Below are positions 45,670 through 58,139 of a DNA stretch of 64,000 nt, piece by piece. The notes under the pieces were generated by a model, which worked only from the letters and a program-made list of their open reading frames with translations, was not told where the DNA came from and made no database searches. Made by a program: the position numbers and the translations under genes. Each line of letters begins with the position of its first letter. Positions within the stretch are counted from its first letter, which is position 1. The stretch is from Zoroaster sp. YZ-2022 (Eukaryota; Echinodermata; Asteroidea; Forcipulatida; Zoroasteridae). The stretch is taken from assembly GCA_029582265.1 (NCBI GenBank), contig CM055830.1, positions 34,590,718-34,654,717 of the forward strand, given 5' to 3'.

Positions 45670-48200
45670 GAAACTAAATTGTCACCATCTTCCATGTTAA
45701 ACGATTTCATCAGAAAATTCAAAACACACTTGCACATAATGTGCATGGTCAAGGAGCTGCTGTCAGATGCACGTATGCTTGTCCACAAAAATAATAGCTA
45801 GTGGGTCTAAATGGTAATTGGAACAGCATCAAAATGATATATTTTGTGCTAAGCATTTGCACAGTTCCCGTCCGGGTTGGGTCGCCACAAACATCGTACA
45901 ATATTCAACACAGGAATCTCCCTCCTTATATGCAGTTTATCGATTTGTACTGATTTAAAAAAAAACAATTTTTAAAGAGCACCTGCGGCAGGTTGTCGAA
46001 GCTTGCTGTGTTTTGTATGTGATTAACTGCTAACTCTTTTAATAGCACCGTCGGCGGGTTTCATTTGAATAATGTCTGGTACACTGAGTCGAGTGCATTT
46101 TAAATCTTTAAATCTCCCGTGACAAACTGTTGCTATACCGTGTCATTAATTTGGTGTATGCTTTTACATGGTAACCTTAGAGAAGACCAATACCTATACA
46201 CAATTTACTATAAATGTTTATGGCACAAAGGTACCAGACTTTTCTGAGCTAGAATCGAGGTTATACACAAGAGCTGGCCCATTTTTGGAGTTCGTATGAC
46301 TCCACAAATGGGCCTGTTTTTGCGTGAATAATACACAACAACGCAATAACTTTCACAGTTTAGTTATTCCTGGTTTTATCTTGGATTCATAGATTCGTAG
46401 TTTTGCCAACATAACCAATGGTTACCTTCCCTTTAGTAATGAATGAACGTGAATAGTATTTTGTATGCATATAAACACATTCTCCAACCATCCTCAGCGA
46501 TCAAGGTAACAGTCCGTCAAGACCAGCTTTACTAAAAGCAAATATTGTGCCCTGCGTTACCAACTGCCGCCCCATTTCCTATGCAGACATTTCCCTGTTT
46601 GCAGACGCATTTCGAGCCGTCTTTTGAGGGTGAATTGCTGAGTGCTTGATCAACTCCATCCCGGCAAACTAACCCTTCCATCAAATGTGTTAATGGAGGC
46701 CGACTTCACACGTATTATGTTATTGATTTTTTTTAAAGCAAGTTGCGAAGTAATACTTCATTGGGAGCTATAATGCATACATGCATTTTCAACTAGGAAG
46801 GGCCTAGATATAAAATCAATTAATTAGCCCAATAACTTCAAGCCAAAGGCCCAATTAAATCTGCTCATCAATCAGTGTGGCTAAGTTCATTCGACCAGAG
46901 CAAATCGAGTTTTGTACCTCAGCCGAAGTTTTCATTATTAAAGTTGTCAGTATTTTCATAAACCAAACAAAACATATTTCAACGTAACGGACCGTTTTGT
47001 TTTTCTTTCATACAAACCAACGTGACGAAACCGAGGTTGGTTGAAAAATAGTCTGGTCTCTTTTATGTATTGGGAAACAAAGCTAGATTGTTCTTCTGTA
47101 CAGGGAATCGACACAAATAGTCTGGGTTTGATAATGCCTTGCATTTTTGAGAAAACTGTTAAACAAAATTCAAAGTTTCGGGCAGAACATTTTCCCCCCC
47201 AAAAAATACTTTTTTCAATTTCAGTATTTTAATTAAACTATCTGACTCCACAGTTGGAGTCAAGGCAATAATATAGTGTTATGGAACCTATGATTTTATC
47301 AAACAAAATGTATCGTAAAAAGAATGAATAATAGCGGACAGATACTCAATACATAAAAAAGTGCCAGTCTATTTTACTCCTAGCCTCACTTTCACCACCT
47401 ATATATTCCTATGGGGAAAAACAATAATGGCCGCACCTTGATAAAGATATACCAAGCTGCAGCCATCTTTGTCAGATTCCCTGTGTGCATGTACAATTAT
47501 AGCATGCAGTTTCATTAAAGGAGCCACGTGGATTTGTATGGAAGGACAACACTATGGCTGTAGGCCTCTTCAGATTTACAGCGCTTGTTTCTCAATAAAT
47601 AGCCAGATAAGGAGCAAGTTCATTTTGTTTATGTGGATATGTATGGAAGAAACATAAGTTGGCTGTAGGCTCCTTTACATGTACAGCGCTGATTCTCAAT
47701 AAATAGCCACAGTTTATTTTCCTCCGAGCCCAGAATTCGTCAACTGGATATCCAGAAAATTATCAGTATTAACGTACAGCAGGCCTATGAGGTATATTTC
47801 CACACGCTATAAATGAAGAAAGATTGGTCGCCTGTCCTGCGGTGTGTTTGTATAACTATTAATACATATATATTTTGGAGCTATTTCAAGTATGAGGACA
47901 TAACTCATGTTATTGTGTGTTGTTTGAAGAAAACCGACTTTTAATATATAGCCGGTAGCCGAATAATAAACAACATTCAACTTTCAGCCTCAGTCATTAA
48001 AACCTCAAGTGTTTTCAAGTACTGTATAAATCACTGTATTCTGAAGTGCAATTATCTGCCGACCAAGGTATATTCAAAGTTATGAAATTGCTTGGGTAAA
48101 ATAGCACCGATAATTACGAAGCTTGTTGGCTCTCCAATTCGGCGAGAATGTTGCTTAAGAATTGAACAGTTAGATATTAAAGCACATGTAGGGTATAAAA
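45670..48200. other. Intergenic, no supported gene
   Basis: Second dispersed repeat at 47040-47130 and 47340-47760 (catctttgtcagattccctg; cagcgctgattctcaataaa). An acceptor-like site at 46610 is discussed with the 44.3-kb exon. Otherwise nothing supported. Confidence 0.35.
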
Positions 48201-48460
48201 TATCCAAATGATCCAATTGTAATGTACAACTTATTTTGTGTATAAAAGCTGATGAAGATAGCACTCCTTCCCTATATATATAATCTTGACAGCTGAGGTA
48301 TAATCAATTTTAAGAAAAGTTAAATAATTTCTAGTTCCAATTTAGGAAAGAGTACTATTCTGTTTCCTAAATTCCACGTTATGATGAATACGTCAAATCT
48401 GAATGCATTTTTCAGTATTTCACTATTAAACTGAAACTTTGAGGTCGGTTGTTCAATATA

Positions 48461-49098
48461 CACTCACTGGCCAAAAGTATTGCAACATGAATTTGTACGA
48501 GACATTGCCTAGACGGATGGCCGCAATTATCAGGTCACGTGGTTACCCGACAAAGTATTGAAGGACTTTGTTTCCGAGCAAGAACAGTAAAAAAGATTAT
48601 TGACTTCAAAACACAGGCACTTTCAAGAAGTCTTAAGTAGTGTAAATAAAATAAAATAAATTATTGTAACACAGTTCTCCAAACTGAACTTTGGTGTGAA
48701 TTTCAATGTTGGGGTGTCGTGGCCGAGCGATCTAGCTTACCGGATTCAAGTTCTGGTGTTAGCAACAGAATGTGGGTTCGAATCACGGCCATGACACTTG
48801 TGTCCTTGAGCAAGACACTTAATCATAATTGCTTCTCTCCACCCAGGGGTTAAATGGGTACCTGTGAAGGCAGAGTTGGTTTGCTCTGTATGCGCTAGAA
48901 ATGGCAGCAATTGAGCTGTATACTCCCCAGGGAGCTGAGATGGTTTCAGGAATGATTTATGAGCCTTATGAGCCTTATGAGCAGGGATAATAATATAATG
49001 CGCCTTGAGCACCACTTAGTTGGTGGATACGTGCGCTATATAAATCCACACATTATTATTATTATTATTATTATTGCAATACTTATGGCCAGTGAGTG
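48461..49098. mobile_element. Tc1/mariner-type MITE with TA duplication, containing a SINE
   Basis: Ends cactcactggccaaaagtat and its inverse (atacttatggccagtgagtg) are flanked by TA on both sides (48459-48460, 49099-49100). Without the inserted SINE the element is about 270 bp and noncoding. Confidence 0.85.
48711..49075 (+). mobile_element. tRNA-derived SINE nested in the Tc1-type MITE
   Basis: Same subfamily as 44709-45049, with a longer (att)n tail and an extra tgagccttatgagcct duplication near 48959. Confidence 0.9.
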
Positions 49099-49179
49099 TA
49101 TATCTTGATTCAAAGTGAGGAAGCATGCTCATAGAATTAGTGTTGTGTTGCCAACATGTTGCACCTTCAATCCATGCAA

Positions 49180-49980
49180 GAAACCGTACCCCTTTGCCGT
49201 TCGCCCACGGGTAGTGCCCCGCACCATCAAACAGTCCTGGCTATGTCGCTGATGCGCAGCAATGCACCGACATGTTGTCAAGGTGAATGAACCAATAAGA
49301 GCCCTTGAAAATTACGATGTACCAGCGCTGTGCCGAAGGCCATGGGGGCTGGGTGCAAGCAAGCAGTGAACCGTAGTAAGTCAACTGTCCAGTAAGTGGG
49401 GACGAGAGTCATTTTGTAGGAGTTTCCGAGCTATCAAGTGCTTTAGATTCTCTCAGAATTCAGAAAATCTCTGTTTTAGTTTTCATTAAAAAGGGTAGGA
49501 TGAATTACCCGAATTTCAATACGGGGAAAACAAGTACTAATCAAGGTCTTTACCTGAGGATAAAGATAGATAGGGTTGTGTCCACAGGCGATAAAGGATT
49601 GAACCGAAGTGAGATCATTTTTTTAAAGGGTAATTATTTGTTTAGTGGGGAGAACTTTGTTTTGCTTTAATCACACACATTCCCGTGACCAAACCAAGGC
49701 TCGTATGAACATAGTCTGGTCCCTTGTATATATGCAGTGAGAATCATCTTTATGATCATAGTCGTGGGTCTGGGAATCTGACATAGATAGCCACGGTAAA
49801 GCTTTACTGAGCATTCATAACACGAGACACGATGCAGAGTGAAAAAAAATCATCCAATTATTTTAGCCCAGACCGTTTGCACGAGTCAAATCATTTGCTT
49901 ACACAATGTAACCTTCACATTGATTAGTTCAAAGCTGAATTTGTTAACTCACGTTTTCCCGTTCTGTATTTATAACGCAG
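49180..49980. other. Intergenic
   Basis: Contains a remnant of the G-rich hAT MITE end (agtcctggctatgtcgctg, about 49225-49243) and a second-repeat copy at 49680-49800. No gene seen. Confidence 0.35.
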
Positions 49981-50028
49981 TTAAAGTACGATAAAGCATA
50001 CATAATTGAATATACATTTCTTAGGAAC

Positions 50029-50238
50029 TTGCTTTTTAAAATGCATGAAAACATACAACACGATGTTTTAATTCTTACGATCCTGCCCTCTCAGGGGTTG
50101 CCTCCAACCGTTTCTTCAATGTTCAATTGTTGTCATGAATGCGTAGGCACTCTTTACTGGTTCGCTATTATTATAATGGCCATAGTAATCGGGATCTCTG
50201 GAGTAATAGTTCATACAATTATGCAGTATCACGTCTGA
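50029..50238 (+). CDS. Candidate C-terminal transmembrane exon
   Basis: The frame has an acceptor-like ctgccctctcag at 50089-50100, then CCHECVGTLYW, a hydrophobic helix (FAIIIMAIVIGISGVIVHTI) and stop after YHV. Phase differs from the A/B/C transmembrane exons, so it is not an obvious member. No partner exons were found. Confidence 0.22.
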   Translation: MLFKMHENIQHDVLILTILPSQGLPPTVSSMFNCCHECVGTLYWFAIIIMAIVIGISGVIVHTIMQYHV

Positions 50239-51054
50239 CACCTTTTCAAATTACGAAGAGAGTCGCAACTCTATAAATTGGGATTATAGGGAATATACAC
50301 ATTAGGGCTGTTTCATTCTTAAATGAAAAGTGTGCGAAAGCTCGACAAAAAATCAAGTTTTCAAACTCATATCATCTCCAAATTTCCAGCTGATATTATC
50401 TCAAATTGTTTTTATCCGCTCCGTTCAAATGGTAGCCCTCTAGCGGTATAAATGCACAATGTCTCTGAGGTAGGGATATGCGTCTGTACAAAACCACATT
50501 GGCCGTTTACGTACGCTAGATATTTTTTAATATTTTATTATCTGGAAACCGTGAACAAAGAAATGGAAATTTCACAGCGCACACTAACCAGCGATACGCT
50601 AAATGCATGAACAGCTACTGATTGTGTAAAGAGCGCCCTCTTCAGGTCAAGTACGGAGGCACGCCAAGCAGGCCTCCAGATACGAGAGGATAACTTTCTT
50701 GAAAAAACAATTCAACCGAATGTTGCTCTATGTGCTCAGAAAAACAAACACATTTTAATCTCCGTTAGCTAGAAACTAAAATAAAGTTCACGGGAAAGAA
50801 TCAGTGGATAAGAATGAATAACATAATGGAAGTGAAACATTATTGACAAATCATATTTAGTGTGCAAGACATGTTTTAGGCATTGTATCTCACGATTTGA
50901 TTGTATTTACACGGGGCGGTCAACATAACTGCATTCGCTTTTTGTTTAAAGTACGTGTGCAGAATTGGAAAACATAAATATAATTGCAAATTAGTTTAGA
51001 CACACTGAAGCAGTATGTTATCAAAGTACATTGCCGCACCAAGTTATAATGGAC

Positions 51055-51160
51055 TGTCGATCGATTGATAGATTGATTGGTATTTTGGTTTGTTGTTTGT
51101 TTTTGCCCGTGCATATACTCAATTGATCGATCGATCAATTGAATGCTGATCGATTAGTTG
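51055..51160. repeat. GATCGATT-rich low-complexity tract 1
   Basis: Runs such as cgatcgattgatagattgat and caattgatcgatcgatcaat. A TATA-like ttatataaaag lies about 20 bp to the right (51180-51190), and an ATG at 51231 opens a 20-codon Cys-ending frame. Confidence 0.6.
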
Positions 51161-51739
51161 GTTGTGTCGGTACCAGGATTATATAAAAGTGCTTGTTTTT
51201 GCCATTGGAGTCTTCTGTTATATTTAAAGATGGACTTCAACGAGAGCTCGTACACTAAATCGTCTCCTGAGTCTTGTTTATGTTGTGTTTAGTTATTATT
51301 TCATTATCAGTACGATGGTTTTATTCCCCGTTATTTTGTTTAATTTTGATTGTAAAAAATAGCCCCCCTTCTTAGATTTCTGAGCGAGTGGTTTTTTCTC
51401 GCCGTTGGCTGCGCGCTTTCATGGTTCCCAGCAAAGGCCCATAGAAATGAACGGTGAAATACCAGCGGCCACGTAAACCAGCGTAAGTGTGACGTACTAT
51501 CTGGGGCATAAGCAGCGAATGCCAGTCCTTGATTGTACGTCACAACTACGATATGAATTATTCATGAGTTCGGGCTTTTTGCGAAACACGACTTTTCTAG
51601 ATAGTGAAATGCTGATCAAAATGAATTTTTTTTTACATTAAGAAATTACTTTATTTGAATTTTAATCATATAGAAGTAATCATTACACACTTCTTGTAAG
51701 CCTAACAGCATCAAAACACTGTAATATATTCCGTTGACG

Positions 51740-51925
51740 TCCTGCTTTAAGAGATCAATCCATCGATAAATTGATTGATTGTTAATTGATTGACCGGATG
51801 GTTGGCTAGTTGTTCAGTCAGTTCCAGGATTGATTGATCAATCGATTGATAGAATGATTGCTTTATCGATTGGTTAGTTGGCCGTTGAGTGGGCTAATCG
51901 ATCGATTGATGATTTGAATAATTTG
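51740..51925. repeat. GATCGATT-rich low-complexity tract 2
   Basis: Runs such as gattgatcaatcgattgata and taatcgatcgattgatga. A TATA-like ttatataaaggc follows at about 52044. Confidence 0.6.
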
Positions 51926-52564
51926 ATGGATGGTTTATATTTCATTATTGTAATTTGGGTAATTTTGTTAGAAATGTGGAAGCACATTTCTAACGAACTA
52001 TGACATGACAAAATACATTAACCTGATATGCATCATTCTGAGGTTATATAAAGGCAAGGGCATTCACACTGTCCCAATGTACTTCAATTGCGGCACTTGA
52101 AAGAATTGAATTCAATTAAACCCAACATATTAATGAATCAGACGTCAAACTAGACTACGGTATGATCTACTTGTATTACTCCCTCCGGAAAAAAGAAGAA
52201 CATTAGTCAGCGTCCCCTGGGTACGCTCTGTTTCGAAGGTACTGATATACGTCAACAAACCATACCTTATTATACGCCGAAGATGTTTACTAAATAGACT
52301 TGCTCATAGTCAACCTTGATTAATTATTGGCAAGTGGCCGAGACACTTAAAGTATCGTGTTTCAAATTGCCTTAACCGAATTGTCATCGCAGATCTAACC
52401 CCCTAGGTATAACCTTCAAAGTTTTTATTATTAAAGTGAAATCGTTTCAGTCCTTCAGAGTAGATTTATCATTTATTCATCAGTAGTGCTGCTTTAATGT
52501 CACTACACACGAGGCCATTAATCCACTATGTATTCACAAAAATGAATACTTTTTTATGAATAAA

Positions 52565-52745
52565 GTTCTTCATAAAAATCACTTGGTGTAAAATTGAGGG
52601 CGATATCAAACATCCTTTGATACATTTGTGTCTCAAGTGCTCACATTTAAGTGCAGTTAGTCAAATATTTTCCAAAATGAAGTGTTGTCAGCTGAAGACA
52701 AATTCCATGATTGAATAAATACGAACAGCTGAAACTTATAAACTG
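52565..52745 (-). repeat. R1 repeat copy, diverged
   Basis: Minus-strand R1 3' end (cacttggtgtaaaattgagg) followed by agtgttgtcagctgaagac-type middle. Confidence 0.45.
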
Positions 52746-53468
52746 TTTATATTTATACATATATCTTAATTCTTACAAAATATGGATGCATTTACAGAAT
52801 TTTTTTAATTTTGTATTCTGTTAATTGCCAGATTATCAAATTAACAATTTAGTATTATCTATAAACGTATGTGGTGTAGATTTGGTAAAAGTATCAACCA
52901 TCCTGGAGAAGTTATATCTACTATAAGAAAGAAAGGAATGTACAGTGAAGCACACAAACATTTCGTCTTTCTCTCATAAACAGGAGTATCGTTATGAGGA
53001 AAGTTTCACATGCCTGTTATAGGGGGTTGTAATGGTCGTACATGTAACAATGTGAGATACCCTTCCTTTAAAAAGAAGTATTGTAATTGGCGAGTCTAGC
53101 CACAAGGCTATGTTACTATGAGTGACTACATGTATAATACCATGGGGAACAACCCATTGACACATTAATTTAATAGGGTAAGAATGAAATCCTGGCAAGC
53201 AAATTTGCAAGATGCACCGTCTCATAATTAAATCATTTTGAAAATTGCTGTCGTTATATCTTTTGAACCTTCCTCAATCTTGCGTGTCTGTGAGCGACGA
53301 AAACGCTTTATCGATTTGTATGCCATGATTGAATAAATACGAACAGCTGAAACTTATAAACTGTTTATATTTATACATATATCTTAATTCTTACAAAATA
53401 TGGATGCATTTACAGAATTTTTTAAATTTTGTATTCTGTTAATTGCCAGATTATCAAATTAACAATTT
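52705..53468. repeat. 146-bp direct duplication
   Basis: Copies at 52705-52850 and 53323-53468, both from ccatgattgaataaatacga to caaattaacaattt, with about one difference. The spacer is 472 bp. Confidence 0.9.
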
Positions 53469-53479
53469 GAAAAGAAATC

Positions 53480-54475
53480 CTGAGCTGACATTTCTAATTT
53501 CGAAGCTCTTTAGGAAATTTGGGCTATCTTATAATATTTAAAATGATGTCAATGTTGTTGCTATGAACCTACACTTGATATCAAGTTTATTCCGACACAA
53601 GATATCAATCAGGATTCCTGATTCGGTTTCTAATTTTAGAATGAATATAAGTTACAGGATTTCAAATTTGGATCACGCAGCTATTTTATTGCAGTTGTTC
53701 ATTCATTAATCAACGGATCAAGGATTAATGTGGATTAATGTGAGTTAATGTGGATTAATTTTAAAATTAAGTTTTTAATAAAGTTAGGTTTTTAACTTCT
53801 TACTTTAAGCTGAGTTTAAATTAATGAAAATATTTAGTATTGCCTTTTTCGAAATCTCATTTTTAAAAAGGTTTTAACAATGGCTGTAGTAATTAGCATG
53901 TGTAAACGTTTCAAAATAAGCCTTGAGGAATCACAAGAGGGCGCTGTTCAACCAGACAGGCCTGAGCAATATAGTTTGAGACGTGCTACCTTTCGTACTG
54001 TCACATTGAGATTTAACCAGTCGAATACATCTTCCGGATGGAAAAGGCAATTTTCTTGAAAAAAAAAAGGTTTTTAACTTTGCCCATACACCGATCCGGC
54101 CTGCCAATCAAACAGAATTTATCGACCAATAAGATTACACTATTCCTGACAACTGTTGCTATGTGTCATTAACCCCGGTCAAGCTTCCCAGGGTCATGTG
54201 TTCTTATAGTATCCACAATCATACTTCGCCTGTTTATCGTGAAACCCTTCCTCTATGGTAAAATGATGCTCTTGCAGAATTTGACATTATGTACCCACAT
54301 CGTGTTTATAGAAAGCGTTTCTCATAAACGACTTGATGCAAGACTATACTTATCCGAGTTTACAGTGTTGCTAAGGGTGGGGCGGTAACTATGGCCCAAT
54401 CTGGATCGGTGTATTAATAGTGCTATGCCAGTAAATGATAGGTTGTGAAGAAGGAATATATTAAATGGATTGTAC
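53480..54475. other. Intergenic
   Basis: Short gtggattaatgt repeats near 53727-53760. No supported exon. Confidence 0.35.
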
Positions 54476-54478
54476 TAG

Positions 54479-54507
54479 AAGTCTATTACCTCGTAGGTAA
54501 TAGACTT
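54479..54507. repeat. Perfect hairpin, 13-bp arms, 3-nt loop
   Basis: aagtctattacct - cgt - aggtaatagactt. No T-run follows and no gene end is nearby, so it is not a typical regulatory terminator. Confidence 0.75.
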
Positions 54508-54509
54508 TT

Positions 54510-56025
54510 GATTGTAACAAATGCATCTTTAAAACATGAGAATTTAGAAAATCATTGATAATTTTCTATTAATCTTAACAAGAAGTCTGCACTTTTATAT
54601 TACCTAGCATATTTCAAGGCCTAAAATAAAATAAATAAAAAATAGTTCGTTCGACTTTCGATTCGATGTATTCAAGGTCAAATTACACATTTGATTTATT
54701 TGCACTTTCATCAGACATTATTATCAGGATAGCCAAATGGCTTATACAGAATGAACCCAATTACTGTTTGATCCGGTCACGTAAAAAACTAAGATATTTG
54801 TAATGACAAAATAGTCATCTGCTTTCATCATGTACACCTCTGTTCTATATGTTTCTATATATTGTCGAAATTCACTCTTCAATTATTGATATAAAACAGT
54901 CGTCTGCTTATATTCAATCCTGTCCTCTGTTCTATATACGGTTGAACTTTTCGCTGCAATTCACAGTTTCTGGGCAGTCAATTATTTCTCATTACTGTAT
55001 TGCGCTAGCCAAGTTCACAATTTTAATGCATTAGGTTCCTCGCTAATTCAGTTAATGTCATACAAAATTTAGAAATTGTGAAAACGTGATGCTATTCGAA
55101 CTGTTGGATACAGATTATTGTTCTAAGGAAGATCCGACATACCGTATACCGTGTATAAATTTAGTGCCAAAAACAAAATTAATATTTAAAACACTGTTGT
55201 TTCCTGCATAACGGTGGGTTCATTAAGGGGGGTGGGGACAAAGAGGGAACGTGACCCCTATTTTTTTCATCGCCGTGCATGTAAATTTACCATACGTTTT
55301 TTGTTTTTTTTTGTTCCTCCTTCTTTGGCAGTGTGCACTCCCCTTTTCTGGGAGTGGCTCTACCTTTCTTAGAGTCTGGATCTGTCCCTGGAGTAATGAG
55401 TCAAGATTTCTCGTTTAATGAGTCAGTTTTTAATTTCTTGGCCCTAGCAATTTCCTGTTTTGTAGTTGTTTCTATGGGGTGAGCGCCGGGCGTAAACATT
55501 ATTGACCCACGGATTTTAGACTGAAAATTCTTGATTGAACCATGCAGAGACTTATCAAAACATAACGGAGAACGAAAAAAAAGTTCAATGATACAGGAAA
55601 AAACACAAAAGGCTTTCCGTTTTTTCAAGAGAGAAATTCTGAGAAATTTACGTATCTAGTTAACTTTGAGTTCTAACATGGGTCCTGGGACAACACGCGA
55701 TGCAAGCAGAGCTTTTGAACCACGTGAAGTGGCATTAAGCGAACCAGGCATGGCGTAATTACAGCTATCATCGCTGATGTACACGGCCTTAGGAACCAAT
55801 TATTTTGAAGATTCCTTTCAAAGTATAGAAAAATCCAACCCGCGGTTGCAGTGGGATTTGTGAGCATTATGGGATACGATGGGGGATTTCCGCCGGTAAA
55901 TTCTCAGGAGGAGGGTGGGGGATTCTGCTTGCGATAGCCCTATCATGATACAGGAGAGTCTGTCGTATGGCTTGACTCAGTCCATTTCAATGGATAGCCG
56001 ACGCCACAAGAATTTTTTTTTAGCT
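54510..56025. other. Intergenic
   Basis: AT-rich. Frames at 54849, 55401 and 55673 lack supporting signals. Confidence 0.35.
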
Positions 56026-56029
56026 GTGC

Positions 56030-56990
56030 TATGTACTCGAACTCGTACTCGTTACTCGATACTCGAATACTATATTATGTGGTACTCGGGAACTCTCCTC
56101 GTTACTCGATTCCTATACTCGGTATTCGAGTACTATACTGTGCACGCGATTACTTTACTCATCGTACTCGATTATACTGTACTCGCTGCTCGGGTACTAT
56201 ACTCGTTACTTGAGAACTTTACTTGAGCACTATATTCAAACTCTCGACTATGATACTTGATACTCAAGTACTAGGCCTATACTTGCTCAAGTAGCCCACT
56301 ATACTTGGTACTTGGGACTTTATCTTCGAGTCGATTACCTAACTCGTTACTCGAATAGATGTACTACACTGGGTACTCCAGCAGTGCTGGGCGATTAGTA
56401 GAATTCACTACTCGAGTAATCACTCAGCAATTACTTGCGAGTACACGATTAATCGTGAGTAATTGACCGCATTTTTAAAGATGACGTAAGCTTTTTTAAC
56501 CCTTTAAAGTGCATGCATTACTCATACTAGCCATAGCTGATAGTCATTGGTTATTTCAAAAGTATATACTATTTCAAAGATACTTTTATTACGTTGATGA
56601 TAATTATTCTGAAAACATCTGATATTATTTCTGATTTTATAAGTTTATAAAAAATAATCAATAACAAAAAAATCAAATCAGTCGTTACTCGCGAATGTGT
56701 TACTGCTCACGAGTACTTTTGAGGTAATCACGGCGGGACGAATAATCAAGTAGTAAAAAGACGCGAGTACGAGTACGATTAACAATTACTACTCGCGATT
56801 ACTCGAATAATCACACTACTCGCCCAGCACTATACTCCAGTACTGTAATAAGTACTCAGGTACTATTCTCGCTCGTATTTGAGAATCGAAATACTCGTAC
56901 TAGAATTCAAAGTAGATTGTGGTCGAATTCAAAGTACTCGTATTCGAACATCTCTGTAATCTGTACTCGATTGTAAGTAGGCTTACTTTA
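56030..56990. repeat. Compound TACTCG-rich satellite
   Basis: Irregular repetition of tactcg / gtactcgatt / cgttactcg over about 500 bp, split by the hAT MITE at 56382-56832. A short similar run occurs at 15500-15620. Confidence 0.8.
56382..56832. mobile_element. hAT-type MITE inserted in the TACTCG satellite
   Basis: Ends cagtgctgggcga and tcgcccagcacta, flanked by identical 8-bp tactccag (56374-56381 and 56833-56840). The 451-bp interior has no ORF, and its subterminal parts are themselves rich in actcg. Confidence 0.88.
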
Positions 56991-56999
56991 ATACATCAC

Positions 57000-57885
57000 T
57001 GCTTAAGAATCGATTTTGTTCGTCATTAGTAGTGCATTTACCAATTATGTGATACGTCCTTTTTGATATAAATGGTTTCTTCAATTGCAAGCAGGGATAT
57101 TAAAGAAGAAGACATTGGTGACATCGTCAGATTAAGATATATAGAGGGAAACCCACAGACGCTGGGGAAAAAACACATGGACGGGATAACTAAAAACAAG
57201 TCGACATATTGACCAATGGAGGGATATGCCAGGGCAATCCTGATTAATAGTAGACATGCCAAACTGGAAATTGAGCGTTACATAATTTGTTTGACATCGA
57301 ACGATACATTTGCATCAACAGTCTTTATCCGGCAACCAGAGGATATCATGACTGACAAATGGGATGTTTTTATCGTCTTGTTGTAGTTCAGTCTTCACAA
57401 TTTTGGGGCGGTTGGGGGCGCACGGATCCGTCTTAAGCACATTATGTTATCTTCAAAAAATTGACTTTTAGTATTCACATTTAAAAACAATTATTTTTGG
57501 TACTACATTGTATGTTATGTTTGTCTTTTTAAACTGTGTAATCTCTTTGTGTATACTATGAACTGTTGAACGGTGCAGAAAACGTCGAGAGGTTTTTGGT
57601 TTCTCAAATATCCAACAGCCATTGACTGATTTGTCCCTCCGGGGACAGGGGACAAGAGACATAACCAAGTGGGTAATTGGTTTGTACCCTACGGGCGACA
57701 ATAGTTGTACAGACCGAGTTATCATCAGAAAGCTAACTTGATTCGAAGTTGGTAAAGGTACCAATATAAAAAATGATTCTGTCTGAGGTGTTCTCATTTA
57801 AGAGAAAACATGACAAAATATGCCCTATTTTCTTGTGAATGTTTGCTCACAATTTTCTCATGCCTGAGAATCAACTTTGATCTTA
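57000..57885. other. Intergenic
   Basis: Contains frames of 74 and 109 codons on the minus strand without recognised features. No supported exon. Confidence 0.35.
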
Positions 57886-57889
57886 TTAC

Positions 57890-57990
57890 TCTGTTGTATC
57901 ATCTTTATCTAGATGTAAAGCAAGTAAACAATACTCATGGAAGCAGTTTTGCCAATTTTAAACCTTTCATACCTTTCGTTTAAATCAGGA
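57890..57990 (-). repeat. R1 fragment
   Basis: atactcatggaagcagtttt-gccaa is the reverse of the R1 start; shortened and diverged. Confidence 0.4.
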
Positions 57991-58139
57991 ATATATCTTG
58001 GTAAATGGGGTAATTATATCATGTATTATATGTATTTATACTTAACAAGGATCAAGAATTCTGCTAAGAAACTGACTTGTTACAGTTTCAGCTGAATCAG
58101 CTCACAATTATTCAGTGAGATAGTTGTGAACATGAATGT

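Larger units (their letters stand above)
48205..49175 (-). repeat. R1 repeat copy interrupted by a Tc1-type MITE
   Basis: Right part 49101-49175 (tatcttgattcaaagtgagg.., gttgccaacatgttg), left part 48205-48458. Rejoining across 48459-49100 restores the usual R1 text gttcaata-tatcttgattcaa. Confidence 0.85.

Noticed and set aside
45335..45670. 111-codon ORF with repeated RYNIGNVDK segments
   Set aside because: It is the translated R1 minisatellite; unit lengths are not all multiples of three, so no repeat protein is conserved.
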